Shown here: piece after piece, positions 11,301-21,066 of the stretch
Numbering within the stretch: the stretch's first letter is position 1
Layout: every line of letters starts with the position of its first letter
Assembly: GCA_009829735.1 (NCBI GenBank)
Contig: CM020620.1
Location: 9,927,794-9,991,793 of the forward strand
Origin: Pyropia yezoensis
Taxonomy: Eukaryota > Rhodophyta > Bangiophyceae > Bangiales > Bangiaceae
Length of the DNA stretch: 64,000 bases
Reading direction: 5' to 3'
The notes under the pieces: model-generated
What the model saw: only the letters and a program-made list of their open reading frames with translations
Told to the model about the DNA's origin: nothing
The model's database searches: none
Made by a program: the position numbers and the translations under genes

Positions 11301-13153
11301 CTTGGGGACGGGGGGCGAGTGCGACTGGCTCTTGTGCGGGAAAACTCCCTCGTGGAGGGGGAGCTCCTCCCAGCTGGTGCAGCCCTCCACTGCCCGATGC
11401 CACCACGGTTGTGCGCGCCAGACGGGGGCCACCAGGGTTGCCCGCGCCCCCGTCCGCAACATCTTGCGGACCACGGTCGCCATGAACTGAAACGGCGGGT
11501 TGGCCAGCAGTTGTCTGCCGTCCAGTCGTTCTTTAGCGAGTCCACGCCCGCCGTCCCGTCGCCCGCCGTTGCCGAGAGGTAGCGGCTGCACTTGCGGTTG
11601 TGTCTCGTAGCGAACAGGTCCAGGGTGTGACGCCCATGCGCCGCCTCCAGGCCGTGGAAAGCCGCGTCTGAGAGGGACCAGTCCGTACTCTCGGCCGTCC
11701 GCGACAGGCGGTTGGCCGCGACGTTCAGGGCCGGCGGGACGTGGGAGGCGCGGAGATGTACGCCGGGGCGGGCGCACCACTGGTGGAGGAAGCGAGCTCC
11801 CGCATCATCGCTGCCGACAGCGATGTCCGGTTGTTTATAACGTGGACGCTGACCAAGGAATCCATCATCAGGCAGACGATCGTGTTGGCCTCGGTCCGCA
11901 GGAGAGCCACATAGGACTTGAGTGCGAGCCGCACCGCGCCGAGCTCGTACTCGTTGGTGTGTAGGCGACGGCGATCCGGGGCGTGGATGCCCCGGGCCGG
12001 CACCGTCTCGCTCCAAACCGCTCCCCAGCCCGATAGGCAGGCGTCGGTGTGGAGCACCGCGTCGTCCAGCCACGGCCACAGCGCGCGGCCCAGTATGGTG
12101 CGGGTAGTCAGCCGAGCCCACCACCGCAGACCCGCCGTCCCTTGATGGGACAACCGTACGTCCCGACCACGAGCACGGCCCCTCACGCGCTCCCGCAGCA
12201 CAGGCCCCAACAGAGCAAACGGAGCCTGGGTGCGGAATCGGGCTTGCGGCACGGCCAGAGTGGTCGAGTCGGCCGTCCCGAAAAACGATCGTAGGGCACC
12301 GAATCGCACCCACCGGTGGTTTTTGGCGGCGTAGCGTAACAGCGCCGCGGCCATAGTTTCGATTTTCGCGACCCTCTGCGGCTGCAGCCCGAAGATGCCC
12401 TGCTCCGTGTCGACGACGTGCCCCAGCAAAGGTAGCACCGTCGTCCCGTCCCGCACTCCCTTGCGCCTGTGCATGCGAAGTCCCAGCGTCGCCAGAGCGG
12501 GCCGCCGCCTGCCTGCCCGATGCCGCGTCCGCTTTGGTGGCGGGGCTGTTTGCCCTCGCCACAGGCGGCCGGCCCCCAAAGTCGTCGACGTACGCCGTCA
12601 CCACAAAGTCCATCTCGCGCAGCTTGGCCACCACAGGCCTGCAGACCTTGGTCCACGTGAAGGAAGCTACCGCCAGGCAGATGGACATCGACAGCGGAGC
12701 GAACACCCGCCCCTTCAGCTGGAAGGACAGGTGTGGCTGGTCGTCCGCGCGGATGCCGAGATGGTGGAATGCGTCCACGATGTCCCACGAGATCATGTGT
12801 TCCCCCAGGCGGAGACCCGGCGCCAGCTCCGCTAGCGTCTCGTACTTGAACCGCCGGCGTTCCATGTGCGCGTTGGGGTGCCGGTAGTCGACTACTAGTC
12901 GCGGCTTCCCAGCGCTGTGCGTCACGAAGGCGCCCACGACGCAGTGCGCTGCCGCCGCATCCTTGGACGACAGCTCCCTCAGGTCGCCAGTAGCCAGCCA
13001 CCGCGCAAGCTCCTCCGTGACCCACGCGTCGTCCGCTGGGTTGAGCTGGTATCCCCGGCTGCGGTACCGGGGCGGCCGCTGCCGCCATGGGATCTGCACC
13101 CCGCGGAGGATGGTTTCTATCACCCACCGCGAGGCCCTCAAGGACCGCCACAC
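11260..13153 (-). pseudogene. DIRS pol: reverse transcriptase, RNase H and NPPF segment
   Basis: RT signatures run from 13153: KPRLVVDYRHPNAH, then SWDIVDAFHHLGI, then TAYVDDFGG at about 12597-12575, with the YVDD catalytic pair intact. The frame then shifts, and the RNase H appears with HTDACLSGWGAVW, NEYELGAV and MMDSLVSVHVIN, so the three acidic residues are present. After another shift come DLFATRHNRKCSRYLS and DSLKNDW, and in a third frame ANPPFQFMATVVRKM, the C-terminal segment often annotated as an N6-adenine methyltransferase-like domain in DIRS elements. No ATG opens the RT frame (13153 is GTG), so the true start is upstream or by another route. Catalytic residues survive although the frame does not. 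Confidence 0.8.
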
Positions 13154-13426
13154 CTTGATGGCCCGACGTGTCGCCGCGTAAGGGCGGCCCGCCGGCCAGC
13201 TGGGGTCCGTTCGACCGGCGGCGGGGTCGTTCCCGATGGTCGGTGTCTCTTGCTCCCTGGCGCCCGGGGGTGAGGCCGACCTCCCGGGGCCGTACTAAAA
13301 CCCTTGCGCGGCTGCGCCGCCGCCGCCGCCGCCGCCGCCACCCGCGCCTTGGACGATCGTTCCGCCCCCTCCCTTGCCAGACTTTCCGCCGCCGCTACCG
13401 CCGCCGCTGCCGCCAGCGCCAGGGAC

Positions 13427-14014
13427 TCATTTCTTGTCCGCTTTTGGTGCCTTGGGGATCTTCCCCCCCCCGCCTCCGCCGCCGCCGCCACCACCACCTC
13501 CGCACACGCCGCCTCCGCCGCCTCCGCCGCCGGCCGACGTGACCTTGACTCCGCGGCGTCGGGCACGAGCCTTCGCCTCGGCCATGATGTTGATACGGAC
13601 CTCATCGCGGGCGACGGTAGAGAGCGAGCATCTCCCATTTGGCACGCGGAAGGTGTTGCGCGGGACGGCCTCGGTTGCATTGTAGAGATCTGCGCCAACC
13701 GGATCGCGCTGCCAGTACTCGAGGTAGTCGTAGTGCGCCGTGGAGAGGTGGAAGGGCTGTCGGGAGGCGATGGCGGCGCCGGCGAGGCGGTCGGCGAGAC
13801 CGGCGGCGCTGAACTCGTTGCGGTGGTGTTAGCGCGTGACGGCCGCGTGAGAGATCTCCTGCGACCAACCGGCCACCTGGTATGCGAAGCTGGCTATATG
13901 GCAGCTGGTTGCGCCGTGTTTGAAAAGGGGGTGGAACCGGGCGTCATCTGGCTCGAACGGGACGGGGATCCCGTCACGACGCCGGACGGCCGCAGGTATT
14001 GTGGCAAAAACCAC
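13427..14014 (-). pseudogene. DIRS gag-like ORF1 with nonsense codon
   Basis: From an ATG at 14014 the frame reads through PVPFEPDDARFHPLFKHG, meets a TAA at 13831-13829, and continues in the same frame through a segment with EYWQRDPVGADLYNATEAVP and AEAKARARRRGVKV into a Gly-rich tail ending at 13427. An aromatic E-Y-W-Q-R-D motif followed by a basic KA-rich helix near the C terminus is what I remember of DIRS-type capsid-like ORF1 proteins. It lies immediately 5' of the RT on the same strand and in the same frame class. A single base change creates the stop. Family membership is inferred from position and this motif. Confidence 0.6.
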
Positions 14015-14468
14015 TTATACACACGGCACCCAAGTTGGGGCGGTGTACAAGGGCTGCCTCCCGTGTCGGGGGAACCGGAAGAAGTGCAAGTCGCACACAT
14101 TCTGTCCCTGTTGTGGGGCAAACCCCCCACTGACAAACAAGAGGATGGTGTGTGGTCCAACAGTTTCTTGGTCGGGACGGGGACACAGGGCCAAGCCCCG
14201 CTGTCCCTCCCCTTATCCCCCCAGGGTCCCCTCAGAATCTCGCCACTCAGAATCTCCCACCCCAGCACCTGCCCACCGGGCCACACGAAAATTCAAGACG
14301 ATAAATGCAGAAAACCCTCAAATCCAAGTTGGATTTACTACTAAGCTAACTATCCCAAACTTAGGGAATATGGACACAAATGCAGGGGGAGGAACGGACC
14401 AGGCTAGTGGCCTGCCGCCCCGTGCATGGCACGTGTTGCCCCCCTACCTGGGGGTCAATACTGCCACA
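14015..14468 (+). other. Junction between DIRS and gypsy elements with a Cys-rich reading frame
   Basis: A plus-strand open frame across 13920-14492 contains a cysteine cluster, GCLPCRGNRKKC followed by HTFCPCCG, at about 14045-14120. It could be a zinc-binding remnant, for instance of a transposase C terminus, but I cannot name a family. From about 14331 the sequence is weakly similar to the start of the gypsy 3' LTR at 21072: same length over 45 bases and about two thirds identical, ending in ATATGGAC in both. This stretch may therefore hold a diverged beginning of the 5' LTR. Confidence 0.35.
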
Positions 14469-15320
14469 GGCGACACCACGCTGTATCCCTGACATTTTGC
14501 GGACGTCGGCCGACCGCACGAAAGCCGCCGTCAACGCACTGTCGGAACCCTGTCATGGACGTCGAAACTCGACAACGAGGAGCGAGTGACATCGTCGACC
14601 AACCACGGGCGGACATCCCCGTCTGTGCTGCCTGATTTTTATTCTCTGCGCTGCTTGAAAGCTGGCATCAAGGACAAGTCACATGATTCACCGACACTGA
14701 GGACACCGCACATCCTCGCTGGCGGCTGAGTGCGATATCACTGGCTTGCCGGCTTTTGGATTGATTGAATTCGGCCAGCTGGTTGGTGACTGGCTGGCCG
14801 GTCAAGGGATTGATTGAATTTGGCCTTGCTGGCCCTTACAGCCAGTCGGACCTTCTGGCCGATCGGCGTGCGGAGCCGGCTGGTGGCGCGCGCTGGGCGC
14901 CATCCACGGGACCCCCTTCGTTTCGGGCAATCTGGGGCTGCACTCCTTTAGTGCGCACGCCCGCCCATGCTTTGTTCTGAGAGACATGCTTTGTTTTTGG
15001 ACCGTTCTGTGCCTACCGGCGGTGCGATGGGGAAACGCATGCTTTGGGGCACCTCGGGTGCCCCGACGCGAGTATATAGTGCGTGGGTGTCGGCGCTACC
15101 GGGGGAGACGAGAGGGGAAACCACAGACACAGACCAAAGACACTGTTTACCTTCTGTACCCTCGATCCCCACCGACGTCGCGCCCATCTTCTTCCCCAGA
15201 CCCACCCCCGTCGAGACCACCGTCCTCATCCCCGTGCCCTGCCGCCTTATTGGCTTGCAGGGCCCGCTGACACCCCCACGAGTACGTTGAGGGCTCCCCG
15301 GTTTTGGGTGGGTCCTCACA
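14469..15320 (+). repeat. 5' LTR of gypsy element (possibly truncated or mosaic)
   Basis: It matches 21185-22036 almost base for base and ends in CCTCACA before the PBS. A TG...CA pair could be drawn at 14490-15320. However, the polypurine tract of the element lies 118 bp upstream of the matching region in the 3' LTR, so this 5' copy lacks, or has a highly diverged version of, the first roughly 118 bp. It contains TATATA at about 15073 and a T-rich stretch near 14633. Confidence 0.9.
15073..15078 (+). promoter_or_regulatory. LTR TATA box
   Basis: GAGTATATAGTGCGTGG lies about 245 bp before the LTR end and is repeated at about 21789 in the 3' LTR. It is the only TATA-like element in the LTR body, so transcription probably starts about 25-30 bp downstream, which would define R and U5. 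Position and motif only; no start site can be read from sequence. Confidence 0.55.
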
Positions 15321-15322
15321 TG

Positions 15323-15338
15323 TGGTAGCTTCAGATAG
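15323..15338 (+). other. Putative tRNA primer-binding site
   Basis: TGGTAGCTTCAGATAG begins two bases after the LTR's terminal CA. A TGG start pairs with the universal CCA-3' of tRNA, and the position is canonical for minus-strand priming. I cannot identify the tRNA; it is not the common TGGTATCAGAGC complementary to initiator Met. Confidence 0.55.
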
Positions 15339-15558
15339 TTCGACTTTCTACCTGGCGGTGACTGCGATTCCGTGCGTGATTTGGACCTCCCCGCGATTGT
15401 GACGTCGTGTTGCCCCCTGCGTTCGGCTTACCACGGGCATTGTAATACGAGCGCAGTGGGTTCCACGAATCACACCGAAAGAATATTTCCCTGACACTGC
15501 CATCGCGCTTGATGTCACGGATTTTTTTCTTTTTGGTCAACCGATTGTTGAATCCCAG

Positions 15559-16364
15559 TGAGTTCCAAATCAGGTTCCGAATATTCTTCCTCGGCTGTGG
15601 CGGCCGCGTCGGCATCCTCCGGCACGACGGCCCGCAACCCGGTGGCCGCGTCACGTGGAAACCCTGAGACCCGCGCACCCCCGACGACCCGCGCACCCCC
15701 GACGACCCGCGCACCCCCGACGATCCGCGGCGCTGTTACAGCGCGCGGCTCGTCGGCACGCGGCAGTCCGTCGGCACGCGGCCCCGTGGAAGGGCACCAC
15801 CACCCGGGGGCACGAAGCCCCCCGGCGGGCGCCTTCTCCACCTCCACCCAGGCGGGCCCCCCGCACCTATCCCTGCTGGGGCGGACCGCTCCCAAGCCCC
15901 CCCTCTCGGGCAAGGGCAAGGGCCCTGCCTCGGCGGGCACAGCGGCCCGGACGAACCGGCGCCTGCTGCTACCCCCGCAGGAACCGGCGCACCGTTTCAT
16001 CGCGCCGCCCCCACCGCTGATTGGGCACATTAAGCCGAGCACCGCGCGGGCGGTGGAACAGCGCAAACAGCGCCGAATCGCCAAGGCCCACCGCATCCCA
16101 CTGGGCACACACCAGTGTAAGCCCTGTGGTGTGACGTGCAACAGCCTATCGGTGTTGCGCGACCATCGCAACTCACGTCGGCATCGCAACACTGTCAATC
16201 GCCCTTCCGCTCTCCCACGCTGCGATACCTGTGGGCGTGAATTTGATTCGATGGTTCAATTCGAAAGCCACTTGCGTGGCAAGGCGCACCATCGCCAGCT
16301 GGCGCGGGGCACCGATTTACAACCCCCATTGACCTACCGCGAGAGCCCAATTTTCCCCCTCTGA
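15559..16364 (+). CDS. Extra ORF: double C2H2 (U1/matrin-type) zinc-finger protein in a gypsy element
   Basis: A 268-codon open frame lies between the PBS and gag. It has a Ser/Ala/Pro-rich N-terminal two thirds, including three perfect 18-bp repeats at 15668-15721 (RAPPTT units), then two zinc fingers with identical spacing C-x2-C-x12-H-x5-H: C187/C190/H203/H209 and C222/C225/H238/H244. That spacing is the U1-like or matrin type often linked to RNA or double-stranded RNA binding. The frame has no ATG before the second finger. It opens just after a TGA and directly follows a strong 3' splice-site look-alike (a T-rich tract at about 15520-15535, then CCCAG ending at 15558). I therefore infer that it is expressed by splicing from an upstream leader exon. 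Standard Ty3/gypsy elements lack such an ORF. It could also be a captured host exon. Confidence 0.65.
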
Positions 16365-16662
16365 TCTCCCCCCCGCGTGAGAATCCGACGAGACCGACTC
16401 GGGCCCGAGCGCGGACGCCGACCGAAAATCCGATTGCGCGTCCTCGTACGATTTGATTGTGATTGGATTTAACGAAATAGTGTTGCACGCTCTTGATCTC
16501 GTCGCCGTGATCCCGCGGCACTTGACCAATTGTCGCGCGCCACTACGTCCCTTGGCCAAATTACTTGCACAAATCCATCCGGACTTCGACTGGGCATTTC
16601 GTGTAAGTCCAGGTCGCTTTGTCCTGGGAAAGTGTAACTCTGGGAGTTAACTCCTGGAAACG

Positions 16663-17541
16663 ATGGACCCCTCGAGTATTGCTGGCGGGACCCCGGTCAC
16701 TTCTGGGTCGACATCCGGCACCCCCAGTGTCGAAGCATGGAATCAGCTTACGACATTTGTGACGCAAATGCGTGACGAGCTCGAGGCACACAAGGTGGAA
16801 TTGGAAGACACGAAGCAGCAGCTCGCCGAGACCAAGGCGAAAGCAGCCCGCGAGAACACAAAACCCGCACGGCCGAACAAGCCCGGGCTGTTCTCTGGCA
16901 AACCCGGGACCATTGAAGCGTGGTGCTCCCACATGGACTCCTACGTCCGGCGGAGTGAACCCGCCGAAGCGTGTCGTGTCGCTTGCACCTACCTCGATGG
17001 AGAAGCGTTCAACTGGTGGCACACCTATAGTCAGACTACAGACGTTTCGAGCTGGGACGCCTTCCGTGCTGCACTCATCCGGCGCTTCAGTCCCCTGAAC
17101 AAGACGCAGGCGGCAAGGGACAAGCTGCACGCATGGCGACAGAATAACGACGTCAGGACGATTAACAAGACTTTCCTGAGCGTCGTCGTGGACATCCCAG
17201 ACATCACTGAAGCGGAAAAGATTGACCGCTACACGAGAGATATGAAGCGGGACATCTGGCAGGCACTGTGCCTCAAGAACTACACTGAACTCGAGCCTCT
17301 AATGACAGACGCCCTGCGCGTAGAAGCTGCCAAGGCTGGAGCCTCGCGCTTCGCGAACAACCTCAGCAGCAACTCTGGGAAGTTGTCTGCGACGGGTGTC
17401 GTCCCCATGGACATTTCCAGCATCAAGGTCGAGAAGCTCACGCCAGAGGAGCGCCAGCGCTGTATGCGCGAGGGACTCTGCCTCCGCTGTCGCGAAAAGG
17501 GGCGCCTGGCAAAGGACTGCCCAAAAGGTCAGCGGAACTGA
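16663..17541 (+). CDS. gag: Gag (capsid and zinc-knuckle protein)
   Basis: 292 codons from ATG in AAACGATGG. An N-terminal coiled-coil-like helix (about residues 35-65) precedes a Retrotrans_gag-type capsid core containing FSGKPGTIEAWCSHMDSYV, EAFNWWHTY and AALIRRFSP. The C terminus carries one zinc knuckle, CLRCREKGRLAKDC. The expected C-x2-C-x4-H-x4-C has Arg in place of His (CGC rather than CAC), a single-base transition that should weaken zinc and RNA binding. The frame ends at TGA 17539-17541, overlapping the upstream open part of the pol frame. Gag would assemble particles and package the element RNA. Confidence 0.9.
   Translation: MDPSSIAGGTPVTSGSTSGTPSVEAWNQLTTFVTQMRDELEAHKVELEDTKQQLAETKAKAARENTKPARPNKPGLFSGKPGTIEAWCSHMDSYVRRSEPAEACRVACTYLDGEAFNWWHTYSQTTDVSSWDAFRAALIRRFSPLNKTQAARDKLHAWRQNNDVRTINKTFLSVVVDIPDITEAEKIDRYTRDMKRDIWQALCLKNYTELEPLMTDALRVEAAKAGASRFANNLSSNSGKLSATGVVPMDISSIKVEKLTPEERQRCMREGLCLRCREKGRLAKDCPKGQRN
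17520..17526 (+). promoter_or_regulatory. Canonical -1 ribosomal frameshift heptamer C CCA AAA
   Basis: In the gag frame the codons are TGC CCA AAA GGT, so the seven bases C-CCA-AAA match X XXY YYZ exactly. A -1 slip gives CCC AAA AGG TCA, which is the frame that stays open into pol; pol has no ATG at its beginning. The gag stop is 12 nt downstream. A short possible hairpin (ACCGT 17549-17553 with ACGGT 17562-17566) starts 22 nt after the heptamer, further than the usual 5-9 nt, so the stimulator is uncertain. Confidence 0.75.
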
Positions 17542-20500
17542 AGCAGCAACCGTCGTCAACAACGGTGAAAGATGCTCCTTTGGTTCCGGAAAACAAATCG
17601 TCACCCTTTGAAGGCCCGCGTCTCGGGCTACTGCTTTCTAGTGCTTCTGTCAATGGCCATGTTGTTAAGGTGCTGTTCGACGACGGGTCTCCCATCAACG
17701 TCGTCTCCAGGCGCCTCATGAAAACCCTGAATGTCAAGACCACTGAAACGGACTTCGCGGCAAACATGCCCGATGGACGTTCCCATGTACTCGCTGAAAC
17801 CATTGAACCCTTAGAGATTCACATCGGCCTTTACCAAGAACGACTACGGTTCGCCGTATGCGACCTCAGTGCGTACGCCGTTATCCTCGGTAAGAAATGG
17901 CGTGATGACAAGGGCGCCAAGATCAACAACAAGAAGAACAAGATATCCTTTAAGTTCAACCACAAGGATATTTCTATCACCGCCTCCCTCAAGAAGCCGG
18001 AGGGCCTCATTAGCCGGCAACGACTCGCACGTGACCTCATCCAAAGGAACCCTGTATTCGCCATCTACCTGCAGTCTGAAGTCCCCTCAAGCAGCTTTGA
18101 CATCAACTCCATCATCATGGGAGAAGCTGAAGACAAAAATGAAGTCCAACAGATTCTCAAGGAGTACGCTGACGTCTTCCCGGCTGAGCTCCCGGACGGA
18201 CTGCCTCCCGAGCGTAGTCAAAAGTTTAGCATCAAGCTGACTGACGACGCTGAACCACGTCGCAGCGGTATTTACCGCCTCTCCGAGTGGGAGCTCGATG
18301 AACTCAAGACGCAACTTGCGGCCCTGATTCGGAATGGATTCATCCAGCCAAGTGCCTCACCGTGGGGCTCCTCCGTTCTATTTGCGGCGAAGAAGGACGG
18401 CGGCTGGCGGATGTGCATCGACTACCGAGCATTGAACAAAGCCACCATCAAGCATGCATATTCTCTACCACGTATCGATGACATCTTTGATCAACTACGA
18501 AAGGCCAAGTATTTCACGAAGATTGACCTCCGCTCTGGCTACCACCAGAATCGGCTGGACCCTGAAACCATCCCATTGACGGCGTTGCGGACCAAGTATG
18601 GATTCTACGAATTTACTGTGCTACCCTTCGGACTGACGAACGCCCCCGCAGTCTTCATGAACTTGATGAGCGATGTGTTCAGACCCTACCTGTACGACTT
18701 CATCTGCGTCTACTTAAACGACATTTTGGTCTACAGCGAAGCCTACGAGGATCATCTCAAGCACCTGAGAAAAACCCTGGCCAAGCTACGAGAACACAAG
18801 CTTTACACCAAGGCGAGTAAGTGCCAATTCGCTCGACCCACTGTCGATTACCTCGGCCACGTCATTTCTGACGCAGGCTTTTCCATGGAGGACCAGAAGG
18901 TCCAAGCCAGTCGGACGTGGGCAACCCCCAAGAGTAAGAAGGACGTGCAGTCCTTCCTCGGTATGGTCAACTTCTATCGCCGATTTATCAAGGGAATGGC
19001 CGCAGTTGCTACCCCTCTTACAAGGTTGACGGGGAAGGTCGACTTTGAGTGGACGCCGGACGCCCAGAAAGCCTTCGAGCAGCTGCAGACTCTGACAACA
19101 GGTGCACCGGTACTAAGGCCGTTTGACAAACGATATCCCATCTACGTGTCTACTGATGCCAGCGGGTATGCTATTGGCGCAGTCCTCGAACAAGACGACG
19201 GAAAGGGACGGCGTCCAGTGGCATTCTTCTCCCTGACCTTGAATATCCACGAGCAACGCTACAGCATCCGCGAACGTGAGCTGCTCGCAGTGGTCCAAGC
19301 CATCCAGCACTGGCGCTGCTACCTCCACGGAAGACCCTTTGAGGTCCATACCGACCACGAGTCCCTGAGATACCTGCGAACCCAAGAAAGGCTGAACGAC
19401 CGCCAAGTCAAGTGGCTTGAACTTCTGGACCAATTCCAGTTCAAGATTGTCCCGATCAAAGGCATCTCCAACGCCGTAGCTGATGCCCTTTCCAGGCAAC
19501 CCCAAGATGCCCCTGACAAGCACGAACCCAACCAAGATCTCCTTAGTCGAGTGCTGACCAAGAGCATTGACGAAACCCTCAAGAAAACTGAAATCAACAA
19601 CCTCATGACCATCAACCAAAGTTATCAAGACCTTGCCACCCTAGAACAAGAGTACAAAGCGGACCCCGAGTTTGCCGACCTAGCCAAGGACCCGGTATCT
19701 CCCTACCGGCTTCATATGAGGTTGTTGAAACGAGGTGACCGTACGTGCATCCCCGCTGGTACTCTACGCCAAAGACTCCTCCACGCCTACCACGACGTCC
19801 CGTGCCAAGGGCACATGGGAGTGAAGAAAACCACCAAGGCCGTTGCTTCCAATTACTACTGGAAGTCTATGTGGCAGGACATCCAAAGATACGTACAATC
19901 ATGTGATTCCTGCCAGCGGAACAAGGCTAGCACTCATTCACCTCTGGGTCATCTCAAACCACTCGAACCCCCAAGCCAAAGATGGGCAAGTGTCTCCATG
20001 GACTTTATCACCCCACTGCCACTGACACTACGAGGCCACAACGGCATTTATGTCGTTGTTGACCGACTCACCAAGATGATTCGCCTGGCACCAATGAAGC
20101 CGGAATGTACAGCGCCGGTCACAGCTCAGCTTTACCACGATCACGTCTATCGCAACCACGGCCTACCTCAAGAAGTCGTCTGTGACCGCGACCCCATCTT
20201 TTTCTCCAACTTCTGGCGGTCACTGACAAAGATTCTCAAGGTCAAGATCAAAGCCTCATCGGCCTACCACCCGCAGACGGACGGCCAAACTGAGATTATG
20301 AACAAGAAAATTGAAGAAATCCCCGGAAACTTCGTCAACCATCATCAAGGCGACTGGGACCTTTCCTCGTTGCCGCGGAAGTTGCGTACAACCGGTCACC
20401 TAATGCCGTAACCACGTACTTTCCATTTTTCTTGAACTACGGGTTTGAACCAAGGACCGTGCCTATGGACATCCTCGACAGCAGGGACTCAAATCTTCCT

Positions 20501-21055
20501 GCTGTGTCGGATTGGCTCTCCAGCCTCCACGATGCTCAAAAGACGGCTATCGCCGCCATCAAGAGCGCCAATGAGACGCGCTCGGCGTACGCAAACCGTC
20601 ATCGCCGACCATGCACAATCACTGTGGGCGACCACGTACTCCTCAGCACCAAGAACCTCTTGCCCGACGCTTTTCAAGGCGCTCGTAAGCTGATGCTCAA
20701 ATACTCCGGACCCTACGAAGTCACGGAGAGCATCAAAGACGTCACGTTTCGTCTCGATCTTCCTCAAGCTGTCCTCAATCGCAAAGTTCACAACGCCTTC
20801 CATGCCAGCCTCCTGAAGCCGTACCGCGCTGATCCGTATGGTCGACTTCCTCAGGTTCCACCCCCGGTTGCACTTCCGGATGGCACGGTCGAGTATGAAG
20901 TGGACTCCATTGTACGGTCACGAAAGCGCCGTGGACGACTGCAGTACCTCGTCAAATGGAATGGCTGCGACATCAGCGAGAACTCTTGGCTGACAAAGCA
21001 AGACCTTGTGAACGCCCCTGAAGTTTTAGACGCGTTTCTTCGACGCGCATCCTAA
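17527..21055 (+). pseudogene. pol: Pol polyprotein: protease, RT, RNase H, integrase, chromodomain; frame-broken
   Basis: Numbered from the GTG at 17565: the protease has VLFDDGSPIN with D39-D40-G41 instead of the usual D-S/T-G. The RT has KIDLRSGYHQ, but the catalytic box reads VYLNDILVY, so the first Asp of YxDD is Asn385 (AAC for GAC). RNase H motifs STDASG, RERELLAV and HTDHESL are intact. Integrase keeps the H-H-C-C finger ending CDSCQRNK and the triad in MDF, CDRD and DGQTE. At about 20361-20367 a one-base frame change breaks the protein (stop at 20411); the continuation (20432-21055) holds the GPY/F-like segment and a chromodomain with EYEVDSIV and YLVKWNG. The chromodomain probably guides integration to marked chromatin. 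With Asn in the RT, this copy should not reverse transcribe unaided. Confidence 0.93.
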
Positions 21056-21066
21056 AGGGGAAGAGG
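21054..21066 (+). other. Polypurine tract
   Basis: AAAGGGGAAGAGG overlaps the pol stop codon and is followed immediately by TGTAAGG. A purine tract abutting TG is the normal plus-strand priming site and the 5' edge of a 3' LTR. This suggests that the 3' LTR starts at 21067, not at 21185 where the match to the 5' copy begins. Confidence 0.65.

Larger units (their letters stand above)
10163..14014 (-). mobile_element. Degenerate DIRS-like (tyrosine recombinase) retroelement
   Basis: Reading the minus strand from 14014 down to 10163, the order is a gag-like ORF, reverse transcriptase with YVDD, RNase H, an NPPF-containing segment, and a tyrosine recombinase with HxxR and a terminal Tyr. This is the order expected for DIRS/PAT-type elements, which integrate with a tyrosine recombinase rather than a DDE integrase. 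The reading frame changes at least five times, near 12550, 11760, 11510, 11300 and 10700, and the gag carries an in-frame TAA, so the copy cannot act by itself if the sequence is right. No split direct or inverted terminal repeats were found by eye. The gypsy element lies just beyond its 5' end. Confidence 0.85.

Noticed and set aside
20432-21055. The chromodomain ORF as an independent gene
   Set aside because: Its upstream frame continues the integrase sequence after a one-base break at about 20361, so it is the C terminus of pol rather than a separate protein.
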